Source: Pedobacter glucosidilyticus DSM 23534 (GTDB taxonomy: Bacteria; Bacteroidota; Bacteroidia; Sphingobacteriales; Sphingobacteriaceae). Taken from it: DNA of 64,000 nucleotides. The DNA is taken from NCBI RefSeq assembly GCF_000425145.1, contig NZ_AULF01000003.1, positions 229,345 to 293,344 on the forward strand. Direction: 5' to 3'. Below the pieces are notes generated by a model. It was not told the origin of the DNA. It saw nothing but the letters and a program-made list of their open reading frames with translations, and made no database searches. This document shows positions 37,440-45,443 of the stretch, piece by piece (positions within the stretch are counted from its first letter, which is position 1; each line of letters opens with the position of its first letter). Position numbers and translations under genes: made by a program.

Positions 37440-37518
37440 AATATTGAGTAGAATGAGAAAGAACCTAAAAGATAGAAGTATAAATCAAAATAAAGATTGG
37501 GATAGGATAAACTTTTAA

Positions 37519-37558
37519 AAAAGATAGTTTCTGCGTTTTTCAGCGAAACTACCTTTTT
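37519..37558. terminator. Terminator-like hairpin
   Basis: AAGATAGTTTC pairs with GAAACTACCTT (one mismatch) around a T-rich loop, flanked by A and T runs. It sits between the convergent 4Fe-4S and old yellow enzyme genes. Confidence 0.7.
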
Positions 37559-37572
37559 AAAATTATTTTAAC

Positions 37573-38652
37573 TTAAACAGCAGCAGGATAATCTGTATAA
37601 CCTTTTTCGTCTGGCGTATAAAGTGTATTAAAATCTGGCTGTGCTAAAGCTACATTTTGTTTTAAACGTTCTACCAAATCAGGATTTGAAATAAAAGGCT
37701 TACCAAAAGCAATTAAATCTACTTTTCCATCTTGTAAATCTTGGTTAGCTCTTTCTAAATCATATGCACCACACCAAATTAAAGCACCTTTAAAATTAGC
37801 TCTTACAGTTGCTCTTAAATCTGCTGGTACTAAATCTAACCCGTTTGGAGAATGATCTAAAAAGTGTAAATAAGCCACACCTAAATCATTTAATTTTTTA
37901 GAGAGGTAATCATAAGTTTCGGTTACTTCATTGTAAGCTGGTATGTCATTAAAACCGCTAAATGGAGAAAACCTTACTCCTACTTTTTCTTTACCTATTG
38001 CTGCAATTGTTTGTTCGGCAATTTCTAATAAAAATTTGCTTCTATTTGCTACAGAGCCGCCGTATTCATCTTTACGGTTGTTTACAACTCCGTTAATAAA
38101 TTGCTCAATCAAATAACCATTAGCCGCATGAAGTTCTACGCCATCAAAACCTGCATCAATAGCTAATTTTGCTGCGTTTACATATTCTTGAATGGTAGCC
38201 TTAACTTCTTCCGTAGTTAGTGCATGTGGCTGGGTATGAGGCTTCATTCCTTCTGCATCTGTCCACATATCTCCAGCTGCAGTCATATCAGATGGGGCAA
38301 TAACTTTTGCTCCTTCTGGGAGATTTACATGGTGAGATACTCTACCAGTATGCATCAATTGTATAAATATTTTAGCACCTTTTGCGTGTACAGCATCTGT
38401 AACTTTACGCCAACCCGCTACTTGTTCCTGATTGAAAATACCAGGAATTCTGGCATAACCTAAACCATTTGGTGACGGAGAAGTACCTTCTGTGATAATC
38501 AAACCTGCTCCTGCCCTTTGCTGATAATAAGTTACCATTAAATCGTTAGGAATGTTATTTATAGCTCTTGAACGAGTCATTGGAGCCATAACAGCTCTAT
38601 TTTGTAAGGTAAGTTGACCTAAGTTATAGGTCTGAAATAAGTGATTGCTCAT
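37573..38652 (-). CDS. Old yellow enzyme family flavin oxidoreductase
   Basis: A 359-residue FMN-dependent ene-reductase of the NemA/YqjM group. The MAPMTRSRA N terminus, the QLMHTGRVSH block, GVELHAANGYLIEQFI with its His-Asn pair, and the GKPFISNPDLVERL phosphate-binding end are all present. It reduces activated C=C bonds or nitro compounds with NAD(P)H; the natural substrate is unknown. Monocistronic. Confidence 0.93.
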   Translation of the reverse strand: MSNHLFQTYNLGQLTLQNRAVMAPMTRSRAINNIPNDLMVTYYQQRAGAGLIITEGTSPSPNGLGYARIPGIFNQEQVAGWRKVTDAVHAKGAKIFIQLMHTGRVSHHVNLPEGAKVIAPSDMTAAGDMWTDAEGMKPHTQPHALTTEEVKATIQEYVNAAKLAIDAGFDGVELHAANGYLIEQFINGVVNNRKDEYGGSVANRSKFLLEIAEQTIAAIGKEKVGVRFSPFSGFNDIPAYNEVTETYDYLSKKLNDLGVAYLHFLDHSPNGLDLVPADLRATVRANFKGALIWCGAYDLERANQDLQDGKVDLIAFGKPFISNPDLVERLKQNVALAQPDFNTLYTPDEKGYTDYPAAV

Positions 38653-38744
38653 ATTGTAATTACATGTTTAAACAAACATATTACAAATATCATTCCCACT
38701 TGTCATAAAAGAAACAGTTAATCGTCAGTAAAAAGTAAGTTATC

Positions 38745-39851
38745 TTAACTATTCAAATACTTATGAACAAGCTTTGCGGTTTTCTCAGAAGCACCTGGAA
38801 GTCCCATTTTATCAGCTAATAGCTGATATTGCTGTAATTGAAGCGTTCGATTCTCTCCTTCTAAAAGAGGTTTCAGTTCTTTCAAGATTTGCGGGGCATT
38901 GCAATCTTCCTGAATTAATTCTTTAACTACCTCTTTATCCATAATTAAATTCACTAAAGAGATATACCTAATTTTTACAAGCATCCTAGCAATAGTAATA
39001 CTTATTTTTCCGCCTTTATATAAAACAACTTCTGGTACTTTAAATAAAGCGGTCTCTAAGGTTGCTGTTCCGGAAGTTACCAAAGCAGCATGCGCATGGT
39101 GCAATAAATCATAAGTAGCACCAAATACAACAGGAATATGTCTTCCGTTTAAAAAATTATCATAATGTTCTTGATTAAAACTAGGCGCTCCGGCAATTAC
39201 AAATTGATATTCGGGTAGCTTATCGGCTACAGCTAACATATCTGGCAATAAGTATTGTAGTTCTTGCTTTCTGCTTCCGGGTAAAAGTGCGATGATTTTT
39301 TTATCACCTAGATTATATGCCTTTAGAAAATCATCCTGAGGTGTAAAGGCTGCGATAGCATCTAATAAAGGGTTTCCAACATAATCAACCTCCATGCCCC
39401 ATTCTTTATAAAAATCTACCTCAAAAGGTAAAATGCAAAACATTTTATCTACTACCTTTTTAATTTTGAGTACACGTTTTTGGTTCCATGCCCAAACTTT
39501 AGGGGAGATATAATAGCATACTTTGATGTTGTTCTTCTTGACAAACTCGGCAATTTTTAGGTTAAAACCAGGGAAATCGACCAAAATCAAAACATCGGGC
39601 TGGTAAGCTAATACATCCTGTTTACAGAAACTAATATTTTTAAGAACAGTTCTTAAATTCATGAGTACTTCTAAGAAACCCATAAAAGCCATCTCTGCAT
39701 AGTGCTTTACGAGGGTTCCTCCTTGTGCTTGCATTAAATCGCCACCAAAAAATCTAAACTCGGCCTTAGCGTCTAAATTTTTAAGCGCTTTCATGAGGTT
39801 TGCACCATGCAAATCTCCAGAGGCCTCACCAGCTACGATGTAATATCTCAT
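38745..39851 (-). CDS. lpxB: Lipid-A-disaccharide synthase
   Basis: Joins UDP-2,3-diacylglucosamine and lipid X to make lipid A disaccharide at the inner membrane. The 368-residue GT19 enzyme shows AGEASGDLHGANLM at the N terminus, PDVLILVDFPGFNLKIAEF, YYISPKVWAWNQKRV and ALLPGSRKQELQ. It lies downstream of surE and a small membrane-protein gene with tight spacing, forming a three-gene unit. Confidence 0.96.
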   Translation of the reverse strand: MRYYIVAGEASGDLHGANLMKALKNLDAKAEFRFFGGDLMQAQGGTLVKHYAEMAFMGFLEVLMNLRTVLKNISFCKQDVLAYQPDVLILVDFPGFNLKIAEFVKKNNIKVCYYISPKVWAWNQKRVLKIKKVVDKMFCILPFEVDFYKEWGMEVDYVGNPLLDAIAAFTPQDDFLKAYNLGDKKIIALLPGSRKQELQYLLPDMLAVADKLPEYQFVIAGAPSFNQEHYDNFLNGRHIPVVFGATYDLLHHAHAALVTSGTATLETALFKVPEVVLYKGGKISITIARMLVKIRYISLVNLIMDKEVVKELIQEDCNAPQILKELKPLLEGENRTLQLQQYQLLADKMGLPGASEKTAKLVHKYLNS

Positions 39852-39860
39852 GATAGATGT

Positions 39861-40121
39861 TTAAAGATTGTATTTGTAAAAAAAGAAGATAATTGCACAA
39901 ATAAAAGATGCAGAAATGATACCTCTAACTGTTTGCTCGTACTCGTCTTTATATACAAACTTTATAAGTACTAGATTTAAAGCTACACAACCTATGTATA
40001 ATAAATCGTCTTTTGCTAATACTACCAGATTTCTTTTTATCAATTGCACTAGCAAAAAAGCTATACCAGGTACAACAAGTCCTAGTGCTAAGCCTAACCA
40101 AACATTATCTTTTTTAAACAT
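39861..40121 (-). CDS. Small membrane protein, unknown function
   Basis: An 86-residue protein with three predicted membrane segments (residues 9-26, about 38-55, about 65-82). I do not recognise the family. Its start overlaps the surE 3' end by 8 bp and it ends 9 bp before lpxB, so it is embedded in the surE-lpxB unit. The embedding argues it is real. Confidence 0.75.
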   Translation of the reverse strand: MFKKDNVWLGLALGLVVPGIAFLLVQLIKRNLVVLAKDDLLYIGCVALNLVLIKFVYKDEYEQTVRGIISASFICAIIFFFYKYNL

Positions 40122-40887
40122 TAAAATCCCACGTATTTAAAATAGAAATTGCATGATGAGCTGTCATATCAAACTGTACAGGCACAACAGAAACAAAACC
40201 ATTGTTTAAGGCCCAAACATCAGAATCCTCTCCATGGTCATGCGATTGGAAAACACCTGTTAACCAATAATAACTTCTTTTGTAAGGATCTTGTCTCTCA
40301 TCAAAATCCTCGGCCCATTTAGCATTTGCTTGTCGGCATATTTTGATACCCTTTAACTGAGACCCTGCTGGAAAATTAACATTTAACAAAACACCCGGTT
40401 GTAAGCCATTTTTAAGTACTTGTAAACAAATTTCTTTGATGTATTTTTTGCAATGTTCAAAATTGGCATCCCATGTGTAATCATCTAAAGAGAAACCAAT
40501 TGAAGGAATACTTTCTATAGCGCCTTCAACAGCTGCAGACATGGTACCAGAATATAAAACATTAATAGAATTATTAAGACCATGGTTAATTCCTGAAACG
40601 CAGATGTCAGGTTTTTTACCTTTAAAAATTTTGGTTACAGCTAGTTTTACGCAATCTACAGGCGTACCAGAGCATTTATACATCTCTACCCCTTCGTACA
40701 AACTAACCTTATCCATTCTTAAAGGCTTACCTATAGTAATAGCATGGCCCATACCCGATTGCGGACTATCAGGAGCAACTACGGTTACTTCTCCTAACTC
40801 TTTCATCACTTCTATTAAAGCTTTTATTCCCGGAGCAGTTATACCATCATCATTAACCACTAATATTTTATATTTTTTTGTACTCAT
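40114..40887 (-). CDS. surE: 5'/3'-nucleotidase SurE
   Basis: A 257-residue metal-dependent nucleotidase that removes phosphate from nucleoside monophosphates, linked to stationary-phase survival in E. coli. The Asp13-Asp14 metal pair in VVNDDGITAPGI, the Ser in DSPQSGMGHAIT and the Asn in VSGINHGLN match the family. It overlaps the next small gene by 8 bp. Confidence 0.95.
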   Translation of the reverse strand: MSTKKYKILVVNDDGITAPGIKALIEVMKELGEVTVVAPDSPQSGMGHAITIGKPLRMDKVSLYEGVEMYKCSGTPVDCVKLAVTKIFKGKKPDICVSGINHGLNNSINVLYSGTMSAAVEGAIESIPSIGFSLDDYTWDANFEHCKKYIKEICLQVLKNGLQPGVLLNVNFPAGSQLKGIKICRQANAKWAEDFDERQDPYKRSYYWLTGVFQSHDHGEDSDVWALNNGFVSVVPVQFDMTAHHAISILNTWDFNV

Positions 40888-40922
40888 CTGTTTTATCGTA
40901 ATTATTATTTATCTTGATTCGC

Positions 40923-42707
40923 ATGCCTAAAAACACACCAAATATTACAAAGTTAAGAAAGCTGAGGGTAAAACTAAGAAAGATTGTAAGTCAGCAAAAA
41001 AACAAGAATATAACCGTTATCATTTTAAGTGCTCTAGTAGGATTAATTGTTGGTTTAGCTGCTATTTTAATTAAACAGATTATTTATGCGGTAGAAAATT
41101 ATGCGGTAAGTTTCTTTCCGGGCTATTTGTTTTTTGTCTTACCCATGATAGGCTTGTTGCTGGTAACTTTTTTAAACGGTAATATTTTTAAAAAGCTGGT
41201 AGCTTTTAAAGGCATGCAGCATGTAATTCAAGCTATAGAGAATCATCAGTCTTTCATCAATATCAGGCTAATATATGCCAAGTTTGTAACAGCAGGTATA
41301 ACTATTGGTTTTGGAGGAAGCTCTGGCATGGAAGCAGCTATTGTTACTTCTGGGGCATCTATTGGCTCTAATCTAGGAAAATCATTAGGCTTAAATTACC
41401 AACTTAGAACTTTATTAATTGGTTGCGGAACGGCATCAGGTATTTCTGCAATGTATAATGCCCCTATTGGCGGATTTTTATTTGCCTTAGAAGTGATATT
41501 ACCTGAATTCACCCCTGCTTTACTTATTCCTTTACTGATAGCATCTGCTACAGGAAAAATCTTATTTGAAATGATCATGGGCGAAAACTTAAGGTTTGAT
41601 GCTCATGTAGATGCTTTCTCTTATGAAAGTTTACCTTATGTGGTTTTGATAGGTTTTGCCGGTGCTTTTACAGCCATATACATGATTAAAACTTATGGTT
41701 TTTGCTACAAAGTATTGTCTAGGCTAAACAATCCGTATTTAATGGCTTTAATAGGTGGTGGTCTTTTAGGTTGTTTGATATATATTTTTCCAGCTTTATA
41801 TGGCGAGGGCTATGTAAGCATCAATCGTTTACTACACGGACAAGAAACTGAGGTTTGGAAAAATTCCATCTTCCAAAATTTAAATATCCCTTTTCAGGGA
41901 TTATTTATTTTATTGGTACTACTATTACTACGGCCGCTTAGCACCGGCCTGAGTTTGAGTGCAGGTGGCGAAGGAGGTTATTTTGCACCATCTTTAGTAG
42001 CAGGTGGTATAAGTGGTTACTTGTTATATAAACTTGTTATCATGATAAGCGGAACTCATTTAGATTTAGAAGGCAATACTTTTATATTTTTAGGTATGGC
42101 TGCCACTTTTGCATGTGTGATGCGAGCACCTGTAACAGCTATTTTCTTAATTGCTGATACCACCCAAAGCTATGCGATAATTGTCCCTTTAATGATAGCT
42201 ACAACCGTAGCCTACACTTTTAAAAACTATATAGATGCTCATCAACCTCTTAAAAAAGATGGTCATGGACCATTACAAATAGAAAAATTTATCCTTAACC
42301 AGATTAATTTGCATCATATCATAGAGACAGTGAATAGTTTTGTATATAGCAACTATACATTACGTAAAATTATTGAACACTTTTCTAACCATGACTACGC
42401 TATAATACCAGTTTTGAATAATCAGAATAAAGTTGTAGGAATTATTGAACTAAAAACAGTACGAGAATTAATGAAAAATTTCGAACAATATGATAGCATT
42501 ATTGCTGAGCAACTTTTACAAACAGAATTTACTTTGATTGAATATGCTCAACTTAGAAATCAATTAGTTAGTAATCCTGAACTTATAAATCTTAATCATA
42601 TTTTAGTGAGTAAAAAAGGAAATGTTATGGGTTATGTTTCAAGATATAAAGTTTTAAACATGTATAATCAATATTTAAATTATCCAGACCGTTTGTTTGA
42701 AAAATAG
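40923..42707 (+). CDS. ClC-family chloride channel/transporter with CBS domains
   Basis: A 594-residue protein from the ATG at 40923. The N-terminal half has the ClC fold, with the gating Glu retained in GSSGMEAAIVTSG (canonical GREGP) and the GGYFAPSLVAGG motif (canonical GGIFAP) present. The usual GSGIP selectivity loop appears as KGMQH, so anion preference may differ. The last 150 residues look like a CBS pair. It is divergent from surE. Confidence 0.9.
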   Translation: MPKNTPNITKLRKLRVKLRKIVSQQKNKNITVIILSALVGLIVGLAAILIKQIIYAVENYAVSFFPGYLFFVLPMIGLLLVTFLNGNIFKKLVAFKGMQHVIQAIENHQSFINIRLIYAKFVTAGITIGFGGSSGMEAAIVTSGASIGSNLGKSLGLNYQLRTLLIGCGTASGISAMYNAPIGGFLFALEVILPEFTPALLIPLLIASATGKILFEMIMGENLRFDAHVDAFSYESLPYVVLIGFAGAFTAIYMIKTYGFCYKVLSRLNNPYLMALIGGGLLGCLIYIFPALYGEGYVSINRLLHGQETEVWKNSIFQNLNIPFQGLFILLVLLLLRPLSTGLSLSAGGEGGYFAPSLVAGGISGYLLYKLVIMISGTHLDLEGNTFIFLGMAATFACVMRAPVTAIFLIADTTQSYAIIVPLMIATTVAYTFKNYIDAHQPLKKDGHGPLQIEKFILNQINLHHIIETVNSFVYSNYTLRKIIEHFSNHDYAIIPVLNNQNKVVGIIELKTVRELMKNFEQYDSIIAEQLLQTEFTLIEYAQLRNQLVSNPELINLNHILVSKKGNVMGYVSRYKVLNMYNQYLNYPDRLFEK

Positions 42708-42721
42708 ATATGAAAAAGAAA

Positions 42722-42745
42722 AAGGAGACATGGGCATGTCTCCTT
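42722..42745. terminator. Hairpin terminator between ClC and CsbD genes
   Basis: AAGGAGACAT pairs perfectly with ATGTCTCCTT around a 4-nt GGGC loop. On the minus strand it is followed by TTTTTCTTTTTC, so it best serves transcripts coming from CsbD. Confidence 0.7.
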
Positions 42746-42880
42746 AATCTTTACTAAACCTAAACCTAAACGTATGAATAATCTTACTGAGAAGATTACA
42801 TTCAAAATTAAACAAAGCTCATACCAAACTTTTATAATAAGTGTAACAAAAAAGTAACCTTACATTAGTTTAATCTTTGT

Positions 42881-43066
42881 TTACAGGCTTCTAAGCCATT
42901 TTACAACTTCGTCTCTGGTTTTACCTGTTTTGCTTTGTATTTTTCCAAGCATTTCATCTTCTTGGCCTTCTTGGTAAGTTAAATCATCATCGGTTAAATC
43001 GGCATAAGCCTGCTTTACTTTACCTTTAATTTCATTCCACTTACCTTTTAATTCTAATTTGTCCAT
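42881..43066 (-). CDS. CsbD family small protein
   Basis: A 61-residue hydrophilic helical protein beginning [28 protein letters not shown], the CsbD family signature. CsbD-like proteins are small general-stress proteins of unknown biochemical role. I start at 43066, since the upstream frame to 43120 adds non-family sequence. It lies at the downstream end of the acetate cluster, 65 bp after acs on the same strand. Confidence 0.9.
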   Translation of the reverse strand: MDKLELKGKWNEIKGKVKQAYADLTDDDLTYQEGQEDEMLGKIQSKTGKTRDEVVKWLRSL

Positions 43067-43131
43067 GATGTTCTCCTTTTTTAGATGAATAAATATTTCT
43101 AAATAATGTCCAAGCATCATGCCACTAGAAT

Positions 43132-45042
43132 TTAAGATAACCTACTATTCTTAATCTCATCTACAACATTAGGGTCTAGCAAGGTTGAAGTATCGCCTAA
43201 ACTATTCACCTCACCCTCAGCAATTTTTCTTAAAATTCTTCTCATAATTTTACCTGATCTGGTTTTAGGTAAACCACTTACAAACTGTATTTTATCTGGT
43301 TTAGCAATAGGCCCAATGATACGACTAACTGTCATAGCTATATCTTTTCTGGTTAACTCTTCATCATCTGTCTCTTTAGAAAGTATCACATAAGCATAAA
43401 TACCTTGTCCTTTAATATCATGCGGATAACCTACCACTGCAGACTCTACCACATCAGAGAACATGTTAATGGCATTTTCTACTTCTGCTGTGCCAATTCT
43501 ATGTCCAGATACATTGATAACATCATCTACCCTACCTGTAATACGATAATAACCATCCTCGTCACGCATACAACCATCGCCAGTAAAATATAAATTATCA
43601 TAAGTAGCAAAGTAGTTTACGCGGCAACGTTCATGATCTCCGTAGGTTGTTCTTAACATACCGGGCCACGGAAATTTGATACATAAATTACCAGAAACAC
43701 CATTTCCAACAATTTCTTCACCCTTTTCATCAACTAAAATAGGCTGTATACCTGGCAATGGTAAGGTTGCAAAACAAGGTTTTATAGGCGTAACGTTAGC
43801 TAATGGAGATATTAAAATTCCGCCAGTTTCTGTTTGCCACCATGTATCAACAATAGGACAATTCTTTTTACCAATATGCTCATTATACCAATTCCATGCT
43901 TCTTCATTTATGGGCTCGCCCACAGAACCTAACACTCTTAAAGAGCTTAAATCTTTATCTTTAACGAAATCTAAACCAAATTGCATAAGAGAACGAATTG
44001 CCGTAGGCGCAGTGTATAAGATATTTACTTTATATTCTGCTACAATATCCCAAAATCTGCCTGCATCTGGCCAAGTTGGCACACCTTCAAACAATAAACT
44101 TGTGGCACCCATAGCTAATGGCCCATAAACTATATAGGTGTGTCCAGTAATCCATCCAATATCTGCAGTACAGAAATAAATTTCTTCTGGCTGGTACTGA
44201 AAAACATTTTGGAAACTGTAACCAGCGTAAACCATATAGCCTCCGCAAGTATGCACTACGCCTTTAGGTTTCCCGGTTGAACCGGATGTGTATAGAATAA
44301 ACAATGGGTCTTCTGCATCCATTTCTTCTGCAGGGCAATCTAGCATACCTAAAGTTTCTACTTTCTTAATTTCATCTTCCCACCAAACATCACGACCTTT
44401 TATCATGGATATTGGCGTTCTGCTACGGGTTAGCACAATAACTCTTTTAACCGATGGACATTGTACCAAAGCATCGTCCATTACATTTTTTAAAGGCACT
44501 TCTTTGGTGCCTCGGTAAGATCCATCGGCAGTAATAACTATGCTGCAATTAGCATCTTGTATTCTATCTGCTATAGATTGAGCAGAAAAACCACCAAATA
44601 CTACCGAGTGTATAGCTCCAATTCTGGCACAAGCTAAAACAGCAACAGCTAATTCTGGCACCATAGGCATGTAAATGCAAATTCTATCGCCTTTTTTAGC
44701 TCCGTTATTTTTTAAAACATTGGCAAACAAACATACCTTTTGGTGTAGTTGCTTGTAGGTAAAAGCTCGGTGATGTTCCTCGGGGTCGTTTGGTTCCCAA
44801 ATTAAAGCTGGCTGGTCGCCTTTATCTGCCAAATGCCTATCTAAACAGTTTTCTGTAATATTTAATTTTCCTCCAACAAACCAATTGATATCAGGCTCTT
44901 TAAAGTTCCAGTCTAATACTTTATTCCACTTCTTTTTCCATAAGAAGCTGCTTGCAACAGTATCCCAAAATTGCTCTGGCTGTTCAACACTTTGTTGATA
45001 AACTTTCTGATAATCTTCAAACGACTTGATGCTTAAATCCAT
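43132..45042 (-). CDS. acs: Acetate--CoA ligase (acetyl-CoA synthetase)
   Basis: Activates acetate to acetyl-CoA through acetyl-AMP. The 636-residue enzyme has the AMP loop [13 protein letters not shown], the [11 protein letters not shown] block and the C-terminal [11 protein letters not shown] with the lysine that acetylation controls in other Acs enzymes. It lies directly downstream of a response-regulator gene and a symporter/histidine-kinase gene, so acetate use is probably controlled by that pair, as CrbSR controls acs in Vibrio and Pseudomonas. Confidence 0.97.
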   Translation of the reverse strand: MDLSIKSFEDYQKVYQQSVEQPEQFWDTVASSFLWKKKWNKVLDWNFKEPDINWFVGGKLNITENCLDRHLADKGDQPALIWEPNDPEEHHRAFTYKQLHQKVCLFANVLKNNGAKKGDRICIYMPMVPELAVAVLACARIGAIHSVVFGGFSAQSIADRIQDANCSIVITADGSYRGTKEVPLKNVMDDALVQCPSVKRVIVLTRSRTPISMIKGRDVWWEDEIKKVETLGMLDCPAEEMDAEDPLFILYTSGSTGKPKGVVHTCGGYMVYAGYSFQNVFQYQPEEIYFCTADIGWITGHTYIVYGPLAMGATSLLFEGVPTWPDAGRFWDIVAEYKVNILYTAPTAIRSLMQFGLDFVKDKDLSSLRVLGSVGEPINEEAWNWYNEHIGKKNCPIVDTWWQTETGGILISPLANVTPIKPCFATLPLPGIQPILVDEKGEEIVGNGVSGNLCIKFPWPGMLRTTYGDHERCRVNYFATYDNLYFTGDGCMRDEDGYYRITGRVDDVINVSGHRIGTAEVENAINMFSDVVESAVVGYPHDIKGQGIYAYVILSKETDDEELTRKDIAMTVSRIIGPIAKPDKIQFVSGLPKTRSGKIMRRILRKIAEGEVNSLGDTSTLLDPNVVDEIKNSRLS

Positions 45043-45050
45043 TTTTCTCT

Positions 45051-45443
45051 TTAATTTATTGTTTTATAATCTTCTTTATTTAATGCTGTTATTTTCTCTA
45101 TTAAACGGCGGGTAGAAAAAGGTTTTATAATAAACAAATCTGCCCCTTTGCTGTAGGCAAGTTTAATATCCTCATCTTTACTTTTTGCCGAAATAAAAAT
45201 CACTTTTATATGTTTGTAAGCTTCGCTTTGCTTTACAAAATCACAAACTTCATAGCCATTTACATCAGGCATCATGATGTCTAGTAGTATTAATTCTGGC
45301 TCATGCTCTTTTATTTTCAGGATAGCTTCTGTACCGCTTAAAGCAATAAAAACCTCATAGCCCGCTTTCCGCAATAAAAACTCTACAGACATGACTATGG
45401 CTGGATCATCATCAACTATTAAAACTTTTTTAGCTACGCTCAT
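45051..45443 (-). CDS. Stand-alone response regulator receiver
   Basis: A 130-residue CheY-like receiver with the acidic triad Asp12/Asp13 (VLIVDDD) and phospho-acceptor Asp55 (LILLDIMMPD), and the switch lysine in IIKPFS (near 107). The protein ends right after the receiver, without a DNA-binding or enzymatic domain, unlike CrbR. I start at 45443, where ATGA overlaps the kinase stop codon by 4 bp; the longer frame to 45479 lies inside the kinase gene. Confidence 0.92.
   Translation of the reverse strand: MSVAKKVLIVDDDPAIVMSVEFLLRKAGYEVFIALSGTEAILKIKEHEPELILLDIMMPDVNGYEVCDFVKQSEAYKHIKVIFISAKSKDEDIKLAYSKGADLFIIKPFSTRRLIEKITALNKEDYKTIN

Noticed and set aside
43676..44128. 150-codon plus-strand frame inside acs
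   Set aside because: It lies wholly antisense to conserved acs sequence and shows no domain; a shadow of the real gene.
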